Of a stretch of 35,293 nt of DNA, positions 6,943-14,277 are shown in pieces. A program made the position numbers and the translations under genes. Position 1 is the stretch's first letter. Every line of letters starts with the position of its first letter. The stretch is from a virus. The notes below the pieces were generated by a model. The model saw only the letters and a list, made by a program, of their open reading frames with translations. It was not told the origin of the DNA and made no database searches. The DNA is taken from IMG/VR virus record IMGVR_UViG_3300037246_002080, positions 1 to 35,293 of that record; one strand, given 5' to 3'.

Positions 6943-7961
6943 CAGTCTTTAAACTCTTCCTTTAAAATCTCACTTACAATATCAACCTGATCTTTAGGAT
7001 TCCAGACATGATGCCTATAGCCTTCAAGATTTAAATCTTCAAATGGTATAGCTTGTTCACACAAAAAAGCAAATTGACAAGATGTTCCGTACTGTCCTCC
7101 ATGACAGGAACCAAAATGCGCTGGCCAGTATCCTGTTTTTAAACTTTTCTGTATACTTGTAACAATATCAAATATGGTAAGTCTCCACATTGATACATCT
7201 TCCTCAGAAAAATGAGAAGGGAACCTATCAAAGTCAAGACTTAGTTTACCATAATTACCTGTTACTTTACTTTTGACAGATTTACAATAAGCAAAATTTG
7301 TAATAGCTTGAACTGGCATAAGTCCTGTTGTTCTTAAAGTGCCATAAGCATATGTAAGATTTTGTGGGTTTTTGTTAGCCTTTTTCCTTATATTTGATAA
7401 AGCCCAACCAGAAGTTTTATGGTCAAGAATAGTAAGTGCCCCACCTATTTTACACTTAAGGTCAATTCTACCTTCCAAGAAAAAGGACTTCAGATCAGGA
7501 AAAAGTTTCCTTTCAAGTTCAGTTTCATGCTCCATTGACACACAAAATACACTTTCAGTCTCTAAGATTTCCATACTACTTTGATCGCCATAAGGCTTTC
7601 CTAGGTAATGAATAAGCATCTGTATGCAATTTTCCATAGTTCTATAGGTTTCCATGTGAAAATCTAGACCTTCAGACTCTATCTCCCACACCCTTCTTCC
7701 AACAGCTACAGCGACTTTAAAAGCTTTTGCTTGAGCGTTATCATTCCAGCCTTCCTTTTTTATAACAGTATAAAACCCTTCAAGCATACCGTGGAATACA
7801 GTACCGAAACGTAAAGCATCACTACCACCGTCAGACCTTAGATGCTTTATATACTCTATGGCATACTTCTTTGGGCACTCCATATAGGTATTTATTCTTG
7901 AAAAGTCTATATGAAATTCAGTTGGTTCGTTTGTTTTTAATAGGAATAAGTCTTCTTTCAT
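6942..7961 (-). CDS. Cas4/RecB-like PD-(D/E)XK exonuclease with Fe-S cluster cysteines
   Basis: A 339-residue nuclease. The core motifs are the FGTVFHGMLEGF helix, EGRID at 163-167, and LDHKTS around 179-184 with catalytic Asp180 and Lys182. Four cysteines (Cys29 in ECPKKY, and Cys286, Cys295, Cys301 near the C-terminus) are placed to hold a 4Fe-4S cluster, as in the AddB/Cas4/RecB-like family. It would resect DNA ends, feeding the Sak4-like recombinase and SSB-like protein downstream. No other cas genes or arrays are present, so this is a phage recombination nuclease rather than part of CRISPR. AAAGGA lies 6 bases before the ATG. Confidence 0.85.
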   Translation of the reverse strand: MKEDLFLLKTNEPTEFHIDFSRINTYMECPKKYAIEYIKHLRSDGGSDALRFGTVFHGMLEGFYTVIKKEGWNDNAQAKAFKVAVAVGRRVWEIESEGLDFHMETYRTMENCIQMLIHYLGKPYGDQSSMEILETESVFCVSMEHETELERKLFPDLKSFFLEGRIDLKCKIGGALTILDHKTSGWALSNIRKKANKNPQNLTYAYGTLRTTGLMPVQAITNFAYCKSVKSKVTGNYGKLSLDFDRFPSHFSEEDVSMWRLTIFDIVTSIQKSLKTGYWPAHFGSCHGGQYGTSCQFAFLCEQAIPFEDLNLEGYRHHVWNPKDQVDIVSEILKEEFKD

Positions 7962-7971
7962 TTTTTATCCT

Positions 7972-8223
7972 TTATTTATTTGTTGAAAAAGTTATAGAAA
8001 GAGAAGATACCAAGTAAACAAGTTCTTCATTATTTATACCTATTATCATGAACCTATTTCCAACTAATGTTTGGTACCTAAAAGCCTGTATTGATCTTTC
8101 ACCCTTACTTTGTACCTGATATAAGCAATTAGACTTATAGGCAAACACAAAAAATGTTCCTATATCTAAACTTTTAGCTCTTATAGTTCTTAAGATTGGA
8201 ATTTCTGCAACATCTAATTTCAT
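7972..8223 (-). CDS. Small beta-rich protein (83 aa), paralogue of the 14737-15000 product
   Basis: Not a recognised family. It shares a pattern with the product at 14737-15000: L-(R/K)DIxxGxFFVF, then LxQV, then a YQT turn, and a C-terminal YLVxSIxIxFS. Both are short and mostly beta. Its ATG overlaps the ligase stop (ATGA). Function unknown. Confidence 0.6.
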   Translation of the reverse strand: MKLDVAEIPILRTIRAKSLDIGTFFVFAYKSNCLYQVQSKGERSIQAFRYQTLVGNRFMIIGINNEELVYLVSSLSITFSTNK

Positions 8224-9074
8224 TTTACAAAACCTTTAAATGAAGCATGGAAAGGTACTCCTCTTTCAGTTAGTGTTAAATAGGATATTTTTATATCCTT
8301 CCCCATAACAGCATCTTTATTGTTCCAAGCAAAATTTCTTGTAAAATCATTAAGTCCAGAACCAATTTTAAAAAACCTGTTTTCTTTATCCTTGACCTGA
8401 AAAGCTCCAAGAGTGTTGGTAAGTCTATCTTGACCTTCTTCAAAACCCGTAACCTTTACAGTCATTTTAAAGAAGTCTTTTCTCTTTTGCAAGACGAGTG
8501 ATCTTTCTGGAAACATATCTGAAAAGTGATAGGTAGCAGCACCAGTTCTATATATAGAACCTTCATAGCCAAGCTCGAAAAATTTCTTGTGGAGTGTATC
8601 TATCTGCTCTTGATTTTCTGCTGTATAGGTTTCTACAAGAGAAAAATTTTGTCTTTCTAGAGGGTCTAAAGAGTCAGCCATAACATCAAAGAAAGTACCT
8701 ACCAAATCCTTTCTTTGATAGAAACTTAAATCTGGGAGTGCTATATCAAAGATGTTAAACACCATTTTGGAGCAAGCAACTTCATCTATGTTTCTTTTTC
8801 TTCTTACGAGTCCATTAGACTTTTGAAAAGGTATATTTGGAATTAAAAGCTCACCATCAAAAGGAACAAGCTTCAATACTTTACTGATTTTTTCTACTAA
8901 GTGCTTTTCTATAACAGTAGTAGTGTGTAAAATGTTACCGGCTTTGGTATAAAAAAGTCTTGTATCAGGACAGAAGGTACCTCGGATACCATTTATCTTA
9001 GGTTGTACAAGAACAGGAAATTTAACTCCCCTTTTCTTACTGTACGGTTTCGCCAACATAGGCGGACGCCACAT
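8220..9074 (-). CDS. ATP-dependent DNA ligase
   Basis: A 284-residue minimal ligase with nucleotidyltransferase and OB domains. Motif I is KINGIR at residues 26-31, with Lys26 the AMP-accepting lysine; the usual KxDG Asp is Asn here. Motif III is FDGELLIP around 72-79 with Glu75, motif IV is YEGSIYR at 170-176, and motif V includes LQKRK with Lys197 and Lys199. The VTGFEEGQDRLTNTLGAFQV segment begins the OB domain. It would seal nicks during phage replication. A purine-rich GGGAGAGG lies upstream of the ATG. It follows the 9095-9128 hairpin. Confidence 0.88.
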   Translation of the reverse strand: MWRPPMLAKPYSKKRGVKFPVLVQPKINGIRGTFCPDTRLFYTKAGNILHTTTVIEKHLVEKISKVLKLVPFDGELLIPNIPFQKSNGLVRRKRNIDEVACSKMVFNIFDIALPDLSFYQRKDLVGTFFDVMADSLDPLERQNFSLVETYTAENQEQIDTLHKKFFELGYEGSIYRTGAATYHFSDMFPERSLVLQKRKDFFKMTVKVTGFEEGQDRLTNTLGAFQVKDKENRFFKIGSGLNDFTRNFAWNNKDAVMGKDIKISYLTLTERGVPFHASFKGFVK

Positions 9075-9094
9075 AATCCTCTCCCTTAGTTAAG

Positions 9095-9128
9095 TTGCAG
9101 GCTAGAGAAATAAAACTCTAGCCTGCAA
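9095..9128 (-). terminator. Perfect 13-bp hairpin between two genes (possible attenuator)
   Basis: Arms TTGCAGGCTAGAG (9095-9107) and CTCTAGCCTGCAA (9116-9128) pair perfectly around an 8-base loop. It lies between the gene ending at 9151 and the ligase start at 9074. No strong T-run follows on the minus strand, so it may be a partial terminator, an RNase processing site or an mRNA-stabilising end for the upstream gene. Confidence 0.55.
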
Positions 9129-9150
9129 AGTTATTAAAACTGCAAACCTA

Positions 9151-9579
9151 TTAGATCTGTGAAGGCAGTTCGATACCTTCAGCACTAAGCTGTGCAACAG
9201 CAGCTTTACGCATCTCTTCAGGCATGGCATCAAGTACCTTCTGAAGGTCAGCGAGTTTGACAGATTTTGCGGCAGGAGCTTTGGTTTTCCAGTCTCCATT
9301 TACAATACCTGTTGCAACCGTTGTTACAGCGTCAAGAGCTTCTTGACCATCCAGTCCTGCGGCTGAATCGCCGAGCTTCTGGGAGAGGCCATGCATCATA
9401 GCAGCTTCCTGAATTTCAGGTGTTAGATCGTCAGCGTCTACTGTAACGCTCTGACCAGTAGAAACAATCTCGACAGTAATTTTTCTGCCTTCGATTGTTT
9501 TAACCTGCTTACGCGGTCGTTTTGATTCTTTTACCTCTTCGACAACAGGGCCAGTACCATCTTCAGTTACTTTTTCCAC
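9151..9579 (-). CDS. Acidic phage protein (142 aa), paralogue of the 15729-16145 product
   Basis: Not functionally recognised. It has a charged N-terminal tail, then a beta part (RKITVEIVSTGQSVTVDAD), then LTPEIQEAAMMHGLSQKLGD and a C-terminal helical part. The HG(L/I)xQKxxD motif, the V(N/K)GxW block and the order of these parts match the product at 15729-16145, so the two are paralogues. By eye the gene is GC-richer than its neighbours, as is that paralogue. The GTG start has AAGGAGG 5 bases upstream. The strong ribosome site, codon use and downstream hairpin suggest an abundant protein. Confidence 0.6.
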   Translation of the reverse strand: MEKVTEDGTGPVVEEVKESKRPRKQVKTIEGRKITVEIVSTGQSVTVDADDLTPEIQEAAMMHGLSQKLGDSAAGLDGQEALDAVTTVATGIVNGDWKTKAPAAKSVKLADLQKVLDAMPEEMRKAAVAQLSAEGIELPSQI

Positions 9580-9611
9580 AATATCCTCCTTAGTTGATAT
9601 TATTGTTATTG

Positions 9612-9827
9612 TTACCTGTTTACACTGCTTTTAGCTTTATGCTCCCTCCCTTCTGCTAAGTCCAAAATATCGCTATATTTTGTATTGTTCTTTATATAAC
9701 TCATAAGAGCATCTTCTAAAAGTTGAGAAATATTCTTACCCTCAGATTTAGCTACGAACATTAAAACAGCGTGAACTTGTGGGCTTACCTTTGTATTGAT
9801 ATTTGTAAGATTTTTATTGTTTGACAT
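9612..9827 (-). CDS. Ribbon-helix-helix transcriptional regulator (71 aa)
   Basis: Residues about 10-47 fit an Arc/CopG-type fold: a short strand (NTKVSPQVHAV) followed by two helices (AVLMFVAKSEG, then NISQLLEDALMSYIKN). The tail is basic. Such dimers bind DNA with the N-terminal strand and often repress their own gene. The ATG at 9827 has no Shine-Dalgarno site and lies 6 bases after a -10 box, so the mRNA is probably leaderless. A dyad in the promoter spacer is the likely self-binding site. It is followed by the acidic protein and ligase genes, which it may also control. Confidence 0.75.
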   Translation of the reverse strand: MSNNKNLTNINTKVSPQVHAVLMFVAKSEGKNISQLLEDALMSYIKNNTKYSDILDLAEGREHKAKSSVNR

Positions 9828-9833
9828 GAAAAC

Positions 9834-9862
9834 ATTAAACCATACATTTGCATGGTTGTCAA
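9834..9862 (-). promoter_or_regulatory. Strong sigma70-type promoter with operator-like dyad, leaderless transcript
   Basis: On the minus strand TTGACA (9862-9857) is followed by a 17-base spacer and TTTAAT (9839-9834), with TG before the -10 (extended -10). The spacer and first -10 base hold an imperfect dyad at 9839-9856: ACCAT...ATGGT outer arms, 7 of 9 positions paired. A further ATGGT lies just upstream. The expected start of transcription is at or next to the A of the ATG at 9827. Confidence 0.75.
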
Positions 9863-9889
9863 CAAAAATTTACCATAGAAAAAAATAGT

Positions 9890-10171
9890 TTATTCCTCTA
9901 TAATAAAAGCCTCTCGTTCCTCAATGCCTTTAAGTATGTACACAAAGTGGATACTTTTTATTGTTACCTTTTTGAAACTCACGTCGAGGTCTTCTTCCTT
10001 AAAGTGTCCTGAGTTAATCATTATTTTTCTTTCACTTTGAAGGTTGTATAAAACCTTTTTTTGATCAGCTGTATCAGAACATGCAACAGCAAGTTTTTTA
10101 CCTGCTTCCAATTCAACTGCTTTAATGATAAGATTAGAGTATGCCTCATTTGGTATTTTTCTGTATGACAT
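9890..10171 (-). CDS. Hypothetical protein (93 aa)
   Basis: Not recognised. Alternating helix and strand: LIIKAVELEAGKKLAVACSD, then a charged middle, then IHFVYILKG. The start at 10171 is chosen because GAGG lies 8 bases upstream and the ATG shares one base with the previous stop (TAATG). Its end is followed by the ribbon-helix-helix promoter region. Confidence 0.6.
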   Translation of the reverse strand: MSYRKIPNEAYSNLIIKAVELEAGKKLAVACSDTADQKKVLYNLQSERKIMINSGHFKEEDLDVSFKKVTIKSIHFVYILKGIEEREAFIIEE

Positions 10172-10362
10172 TAAGACCACCTCAATTCTTGGTTTGTTAA
10201 AATCATACATAAGAGTAATAATATAGCATAATCTATTACTGTTGGTTCACCATTTAAAAGAAATACTACGACCAGAATTAAAATGTAAACAATACAATTT
10301 ACTATAGTTTTAATTATCGACTTAGCAAACTTTTCATTGTCGAAAGTTAAATATTTTAGCAT
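10171..10362 (-). CDS. Small membrane protein (63 aa)
   Basis: Two predicted membrane segments: residues about 15-37 (IIKTIVNCIVYILILVVVFL) and about 44-58 (DYAILLLLCMIL), with a short loop between. AGGAGG lies 4 bases before the ATG. Function unknown. Lysis is unlikely given its place in an early operon. Confidence 0.65.
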   Translation of the reverse strand: MLKYLTFDNEKFAKSIIKTIVNCIVYILILVVVFLLNGEPTVIDYAILLLLCMILTNQELRWS

Positions 10363-10371
10363 TAGTCCTCC

Positions 10372-10548
10372 TTAATTTAAATTAAAAAACTGTAAGAAAT
10401 TTCTTTCAAGTTCTTTTTCTTCTTCAAAAGAAATCTTTTGTGTTGCAAGTTTTAAAAGAGACTCAAAGTTTGCAAGAACAAAAGCTATAATGGTTGCCTT
10501 GCTTTTTTTCTCTATAATCTTTTTAATATATTCTTTTGTTTCTGTCAT
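10372..10548 (-). CDS. Small helical hypothetical protein (58 aa)
   Basis: Begins MTETKEYIKKIIEKK and ends with EEEKELERNFLQFFNLN. Not recognised; amphipathic helices with a hydrophobic middle (ATIIAFVLANFESLL). The ATG overlaps the upstream stop as ATGA, with AAGG upstream. Confidence 0.6.
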   Translation of the reverse strand: MTETKEYIKKIIEKKSKATIIAFVLANFESLLKLATQKISFEEEKELERNFLQFFNLN

Positions 10549-10793
10549 TTCTGCACCTTCTCTTCTATAGACTGAAATTCAGTATCTCTAATACTTTTAA
10601 AGCTACCTTCCAGAGTAAATATAAATGAGCAACCATTAATGTCTATGGTACGTTCTGTAAAAGGCTTTTCTTTAGTTTCTTTTATACTATCATCAAGCTC
10701 AAAAGGTACTCCTTGCTCTTTGAAGAAGTTTATAAACTTTTGTAAATCTGATAAAACTTCTTTATCATTTATAGTATCAAATCTTAGCGTCAT
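10545..10793 (-). CDS. Hypothetical protein (82 aa)
   Basis: Not recognised. Acidic, with a helix (EVLSDLQKFINFFKEQG) followed by strands (RTIDINGCSFIFTLEG). AAGGAG lies before the ATG. It shares one base with the upstream stop and overlaps the downstream ATG, in a chain of coupled small genes. Confidence 0.6.
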   Translation of the reverse strand: MTLRFDTINDKEVLSDLQKFINFFKEQGVPFELDDSIKETKEKPFTERTIDINGCSFIFTLEGSFKSIRDTEFQSIEEKVQK

Positions 10794-10954
10794 TATTTCT
10801 CCTTATTAAAACCATTCTTTTTAGTGTATTTTTCAAAATAAGCTTTATTGTATTCCCTTACAGCAACAGACCAAGAACTTCCAAAATTAGTCCAAGCCCA
10901 CTCCCAAAGTTCTTGATCTTTAGGAACTCTGCTTTTAGGATTTGGTATCGGCAT
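10793..10954 (-). CDS. Small Trp-containing protein (53 aa)
   Basis: A short frame beginning MPIPNPKSRVPKDQEL with four Trp residues in the next stretch (LWEWAWTNF...SW), then a basic tail. GGGAGA precedes the ATG. It overlaps the 255-residue gene upstream by 20 bases and joins the next gene by TAATG. Function unknown. Confidence 0.6.
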   Translation of the reverse strand: MPIPNPKSRVPKDQELWEWAWTNFGSSWSVAVREYNKAYFEKYTKKNGFNKEK

Positions 10955-11702
10955 CTTTATCTTTCTCCCTTTGACATAATAAAGTATTTAGACTAGTGAA
11001 TTCTTTTTCAACTTCAAGTAGATTAAATTTAAAAATTTGTTTAGCGTCATTTCGCTCAGACAAAAGTTTTCTTATTTTGTTACCTTTATCTAAGAGACTT
11101 ATTAGAACTGAGTCCTCTACAGTTTCTGGGTACTCAAAAACTACAGGAAATTTATACCTTATAAAATCCGTTGAATTTACAATTGCAAAATACCAGAGTG
11201 AAAATTCTTCTTTAAACTCCAAAGTATCTCCTGCTTTTAAAAGAGTTTTTAATTCTAGAAGAATTTTAGTAGAATACAATTTCTCAGTATCAAGGCCAAA
11301 TTTCTCTGCACCTTCAATAGAGGCATTTATAAGTTTAAATAAAATAAGTTTTTCATACGGAGAAAAGTAAACTTTAGGCTCTTTCTCTTTGAAAGTTTTA
11401 TCAATTTCTTCTTTTATAAGAGCTATACTTTCATGCACTATCTCCATTACACTTTCAGAATTTTTAAAGTAAGTTGTATAATGAATAAATATTAGGAGAG
11501 CGTCATAATCCTCAATTTTAATAGTTCTACTTACTCCTATCTCCCTAAGCATTTCTTTTAGTCTAGCAAAAGAGTCTAACTCTACAATGAACGAAAGCTG
11601 CTTCTTTGCATCAGCTTCATATACAGAGAATGCTTTTGAAAGTACTAAAACATCTTCATTGGTAAGTTCTATAATGGAAGCATATTTATCCTTTGGTTCC
11701 AT
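10935..11702 (-). CDS. Hypothetical helical protein (255 aa)
   Basis: Not recognised. Almost wholly helical and charged, with leucine- and isoleucine-rich repeats of helices (KLILFKLINASIEGAEKF, ILLELKTLLKAG). The C-terminus is very charged. No catalytic motif is evident. It is the largest unrecognised early protein in the window. AAGGAG precedes the ATG, which overlaps the previous gene by 17 bases. Confidence 0.65.
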   Translation of the reverse strand: MEPKDKYASIIELTNEDVLVLSKAFSVYEADAKKQLSFIVELDSFARLKEMLREIGVSRTIKIEDYDALLIFIHYTTYFKNSESVMEIVHESIALIKEEIDKTFKEKEPKVYFSPYEKLILFKLINASIEGAEKFGLDTEKLYSTKILLELKTLLKAGDTLEFKEEFSLWYFAIVNSTDFIRYKFPVVFEYPETVEDSVLISLLDKGNKIRKLLSERNDAKQIFKFNLLEVEKEFTSLNTLLCQREKDKDADTKS

Positions 11703-12186
11703 CTTCTTTCTCCTTTAGTTGTTGCTCATAAATCATAGTATTAAGAACCTTCTTCATATCTGGTGAAAGTTCTTTAAGAAACTTTTTAAGCTCCTCTTCC
11801 TTTGTAGCTTTTACTTTTTTATCTTCAAGAAGACCTCTAATTTTTCTCCTTTCCCACTCATTCTCAATGATGTTTCTTTCAGTTCCTACAGTAGAAGCTT
11901 CTCTTCTAGCATTGTCGAGATTTTCTGAAGCAACTTGGAAGTAAGATTTCCATTCTTCTCTTGATTTTGAAAGTTTATCGTTTGGCCAGGCTCTGATATT
12001 TTCTTTTGTCACACTGTTTGAGTCCATAATGGCTAAACTGTCAGGAAAGAATTTTTTAACCATACCTGTGCTTAGATTTTTTATGCTTACAAGGTTTAAT
12101 TCCTTATTGAATTCATCTATAACACATAGAGAATCTACACCTTCTACTTTAACAGTTAAACCTATTTTTACTTCTTCTTTTTTCAT
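11686..12186 (-). CDS. Hypothetical protein with beta N-terminus and coiled-coil C-terminus (166 aa)
   Basis: Residues about 1-50 look like a small beta barrel (VKIGLTVKVEGVDSLCVID, then LNLVSIKNLSTGMVKKFF). Residues about 70-166 are strongly charged helix and probable coiled coil. The N-terminal part could be a KOW/SH3-like module, but no family is claimed. AGGAAG precedes the ATG and it is joined to its neighbour by ATGA. Confidence 0.6.
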   Translation of the reverse strand: MKKEEVKIGLTVKVEGVDSLCVIDEFNKELNLVSIKNLSTGMVKKFFPDSLAIMDSNSVTKENIRAWPNDKLSKSREEWKSYFQVASENLDNARREASTVGTERNIIENEWERRKIRGLLEDKKVKATKEEELKKFLKELSPDMKKVLNTMIYEQQLKEKEDGTKG

Positions 12187-12623
12187 TTTTCTTCCTTACA
12201 AACAAGTTTAACTCTTTTTTCTGTTGCTGCAGGGATAAAAATATCTTCATACTCCAACCTGCAAGACTTTGGAGACATTATCTTTACAACTAATGGTATG
12301 GCGACATCTTTACAAACGAACTCAAATCCTGCTACCATTTTATCAGAATCACTACTATAGCCAGTCAACATACGCTTAGAAAATTTCCCATACTTTTTTA
12401 CAAGACTGTATAAGAAAGGTCTGTAATCTTCTTTATCCTTTAATGTAATGTTGATACCATCAGAATAAATTCTTATTTCTATGATCTGCTCTTCAAAAGG
12501 TAAGATGTCTTCAGCATAGTCTGTTGTAAGAAGGCAAAGTCTCTTGTGCTCAACTTTTTCTCTTATTATGATTCTGTTTAAGTTATCAAATGACCTTCCT
12601 CGAGTCTTTTCACATATGTTCAT
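12183..12623 (-). CDS. Hypothetical protein (146 aa)
   Basis: Not recognised. Mixed alpha/beta, with strands around IEIRIYSDGINITLKD and AIPLVVKIMSP. It ends KLVCKEEK and overlaps the next gene by ATGA. No motif identified. Confidence 0.6.
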   Translation of the reverse strand: MNICEKTRGRSFDNLNRIIIREKVEHKRLCLLTTDYAEDILPFEEQIIEIRIYSDGINITLKDKEDYRPFLYSLVKKYGKFSKRMLTGYSSDSDKMVAGFEFVCKDVAIPLVVKIMSPKSCRLEYEDIFIPAATEKRVKLVCKEEK

Positions 12624-12856
12624 AAATTTTCTCCTTTCACAAGTATAAGACCTTTTCTAAATTTACATATACTTATGATAAATAGTTCCTTGTTAGGAAG
12701 ATGCAGTTCAAATGCTAGGTGTGCTGGACGAGCTTTACAAGAAATAATCTCATACCCGCTTTGCATATCTGCAGGTAGGACCAGTTCAGAATCTGTGTTG
12801 TCTCTTACAGAGTCCAAAGACTCAATTATAATACTCTTAAGTTCTTCTTTTGTCAT
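12620..12856 (-). CDS. Hypothetical protein (78 aa)
   Basis: Not recognised. An N-terminal helix (KEELKSIIIESLDSV) is followed by strands (AHLAFELHLPNKELFIISIC). GGAG precedes the ATG, which overlaps the previous stop as TGATG. Confidence 0.6.
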   Translation of the reverse strand: MTKEELKSIIIESLDSVRDNTDSELVLPADMQSGYEIISCKARPAHLAFELHLPNKELFIISICKFRKGLILVKGENL

Positions 12857-13020
12857 CAGTTCTCCTTTATTACTTTGATAGCATATTCTAGAGCGTCTAG
12901 GTAACCTTCACAAAACTGAATTTCTGCTGTATCAGCTTTTCTTTGTGCATAATCTCTGCTGTCATTTATCGCATCAAACTTTTCTCGTAATTTTGTAATT
13001 GACTTTTCTTTACTACTCAT
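12856..13020 (-). CDS. Small helical hypothetical protein (54 aa)
   Basis: Begins MSSKEKSITKLREKFDAI and ends LDALEYAIKVIKEN. The start at 13020 is chosen since it gives an 8-base overlap with the previous gene and a complete helical protein; a longer reading would overlap by about 90 bases. Charged and helical, unknown function. Confidence 0.55.
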   Translation of the reverse strand: MSSKEKSITKLREKFDAINDSRDYAQRKADTAEIQFCEGYLDALEYAIKVIKEN

Positions 13021-13282
13021 CAACCATAGGCTCCATAGTACTATCTGCTTCATCTTCACTACAATTCCCATATGCAAGTTCTGTTCGCCCTGTACTGTGG
13101 TTGCCATAAGTTTTTATAGCTTGTAGTAGTTGAACTGTGACAACAACTTTCTTTGTAATACTCCCCTTTGGGTCTTTTGCAAGTTTAAACTCATGCTTTC
13201 CATTGAAGGTTTTCATATATTCTAGGAGGTTCATGTCCTTGTGAATATATCCTATTACATTTATCTTCTTTAATTCTGACAT
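13013..13282 (-). CDS. Small protein (89 aa), paralogue of the 14035-14235 product
   Basis: Shares with the product at 14035-14235 the order INxIGYIH, a helix, a strand ending in LA, and KKVxxTVxL. This points to a duplicated small alpha/beta family. Here the C-terminus is extended by an acidic tail (CSEDEADSTMEPMVDE). Not recognised further. Confidence 0.6.
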   Translation of the reverse strand: MSELKKINVIGYIHKDMNLLEYMKTFNGKHEFKLAKDPKGSITKKVVVTVQLLQAIKTYGNHSTGRTELAYGNCSEDEADSTMEPMVDE

Positions 13283-13674
13283 TTATCCTCCTTGTTTAGA
13301 CGTTTCTGTGTTATTTTTATTTGTTCATTATAGAGAATTTTCATTTTTTCTATATCTTTAAAATTTTCCTGGAAAAATATACAATGATAGAAACAACTCC
13401 AGTTATAATCTTCTTTAGAGCCAATTCTGCTATCTAAAGGACATTTATGCTTTTTATTTCTGTACTTAATATCTCTTCTACCACTTTCAAATTGCTTAGG
13501 CCACATCGCAATTTCTTTTGTGCAAAGCTCATTATTACAAAGTCCTACATTTGTTAAGGTCGATTTGTTGCCTACAGTCGTATCATCATAACCTTTAGCA
13601 AAATCTATTTGGTTAAGATTCTCTCGCGCTCTAAGCAATAGGTCTAAATATTGTTTATCTGTAAGTGTACTCAC
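13270..13674 (-). CDS. Cys-rich hypothetical protein (134 aa)
   Basis: Not recognised. Cysteines cluster in the middle: CNNELC near 46-51, then HKCPLD near 77, then SCFYHC near 93-97. This could hold a metal ion or cluster, but the family is unknown. The GTG start has GGAGG about 6 bases upstream. Confidence 0.55.
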   Translation of the reverse strand: MSTLTDKQYLDLLLRARENLNQIDFAKGYDDTTVGNKSTLTNVGLCNNELCTKEIAMWPKQFESGRRDIKYRNKKHKCPLDSRIGSKEDYNWSCFYHCIFFQENFKDIEKMKILYNEQIKITQKRLNKEDKCQN

Positions 13675-13676
13675 AA

Positions 13677-13916
13677 TTATCCTCCTATTGTTTCTGAATC
13701 GAAAGGTTTTAGTATGTAGGTTGATATTACTGTTGGGCCAGGTACTGTAGATCTTCCAATAATATTCTTGAGTCTTTGTAGGACTTCATCGAGATGATGC
13801 TGACAGGCATAGTTATCATGAAGGTACAAATCAGAATTCTCTGTTCTTTGTACTTTTGCTGTAAGCATATAGGTACTTTCTGTTCTGCACTTGTAGTGAC
13901 TGCATATTGGAGTCAT
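13677..13916 (-). CDS. Small Cys/His protein (79 aa)
   Basis: Residues CSHYKC near the N-terminus and YACQHHL near the middle are spaced like a zinc-finger-type site. The rest is beta-like (TVISTYILKPFD). Function unknown. AAAGGAGG precedes the ATG, which overlaps the upstream stop as ATGA. Confidence 0.55.
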   Translation of the reverse strand: MTPICSHYKCRTESTYMLTAKVQRTENSDLYLHDNYACQHHLDEVLQRLKNIIGRSTVPGPTVISTYILKPFDSETIGG

Positions 13917-14035
13917 TGTTGCCTCCTTTCATGTACTGTAAGACTTCGTATCTTTGTTTTTCCCTTCACTTTATAAGGTGTGTGAAATACTGTTTGCTGA
14001 TAATTTCCGTTTTTTGTATCCAGTTCAGTCTCCAT
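13913..14035 (-). CDS. Very small basic protein (40 aa)
   Basis: A 40-residue frame beginning METELDTKNGNYQQ and ending VHERRQQ. AAAGGAGG lies just before the ATG, and both ends are coupled to neighbours (TAATG and ATGA), which is good evidence that it is translated. Basic; function unknown. Confidence 0.6.
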   Translation of the reverse strand: METELDTKNGNYQQTVFHTPYKVKGKTKIRSLTVHERRQQ

Positions 14036-14235
14036 TATTCCTCCTTTAGTGTTACAGTAATTTCTACCTTTTTTGGTGGCCAAGATTTAGGATATGCTCC
14101 ATCATGTGTCCAATCTTTTTGAGTTCCTTTATATTTATCAGCAAGTATTACTATTTGTATATCATCTTGACAAGTTAAGTTTTTTAAAGTTTCTTCATTA
14201 TGAATATAACCTATAAAGGTTATTGAGTCTTTCAT
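14035..14235 (-). CDS. Small protein (66 aa), paralogue of the 13013-13282 product
   Basis: Begins MKDSITFIGYIHNEETL and ends KKVEITVTLKEE. It matches the 13013-13282 product in the FIGYIH start, the LA(D/K) strand and the KKVxxTVxL end. GGAG lies upstream of the ATG. Confidence 0.6.
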   Translation of the reverse strand: MKDSITFIGYIHNEETLKNLTCQDDIQIVILADKYKGTQKDWTHDGAYPKSWPPKKVEITVTLKEE

Positions 14236-14277
14236 CCTTTGTTCTCCTTTACTGTTTCATTGTGAAACGGTTTAACT

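Noticed and set aside
6942-7961. Cas4-like nuclease as part of a CRISPR system
   Set aside because: No repeats, spacers or other cas genes were seen; its neighbours are phage recombination genes.
9102-9299. Minus-strand frame overlapping the acidic protein gene
   Set aside because: Shadow of the real gene at 9151-9579; no ribosome site and it runs into the hairpin.
14254-14268. GTTTCA-TTG-TGAAAC inverted repeat as a terminator
   Set aside because: Short three-base loop stem with low GC and no T-run on the transcribed strand; its GTTTCATTGTG part recurs at 15423, so a repeat is more likely than a terminator.
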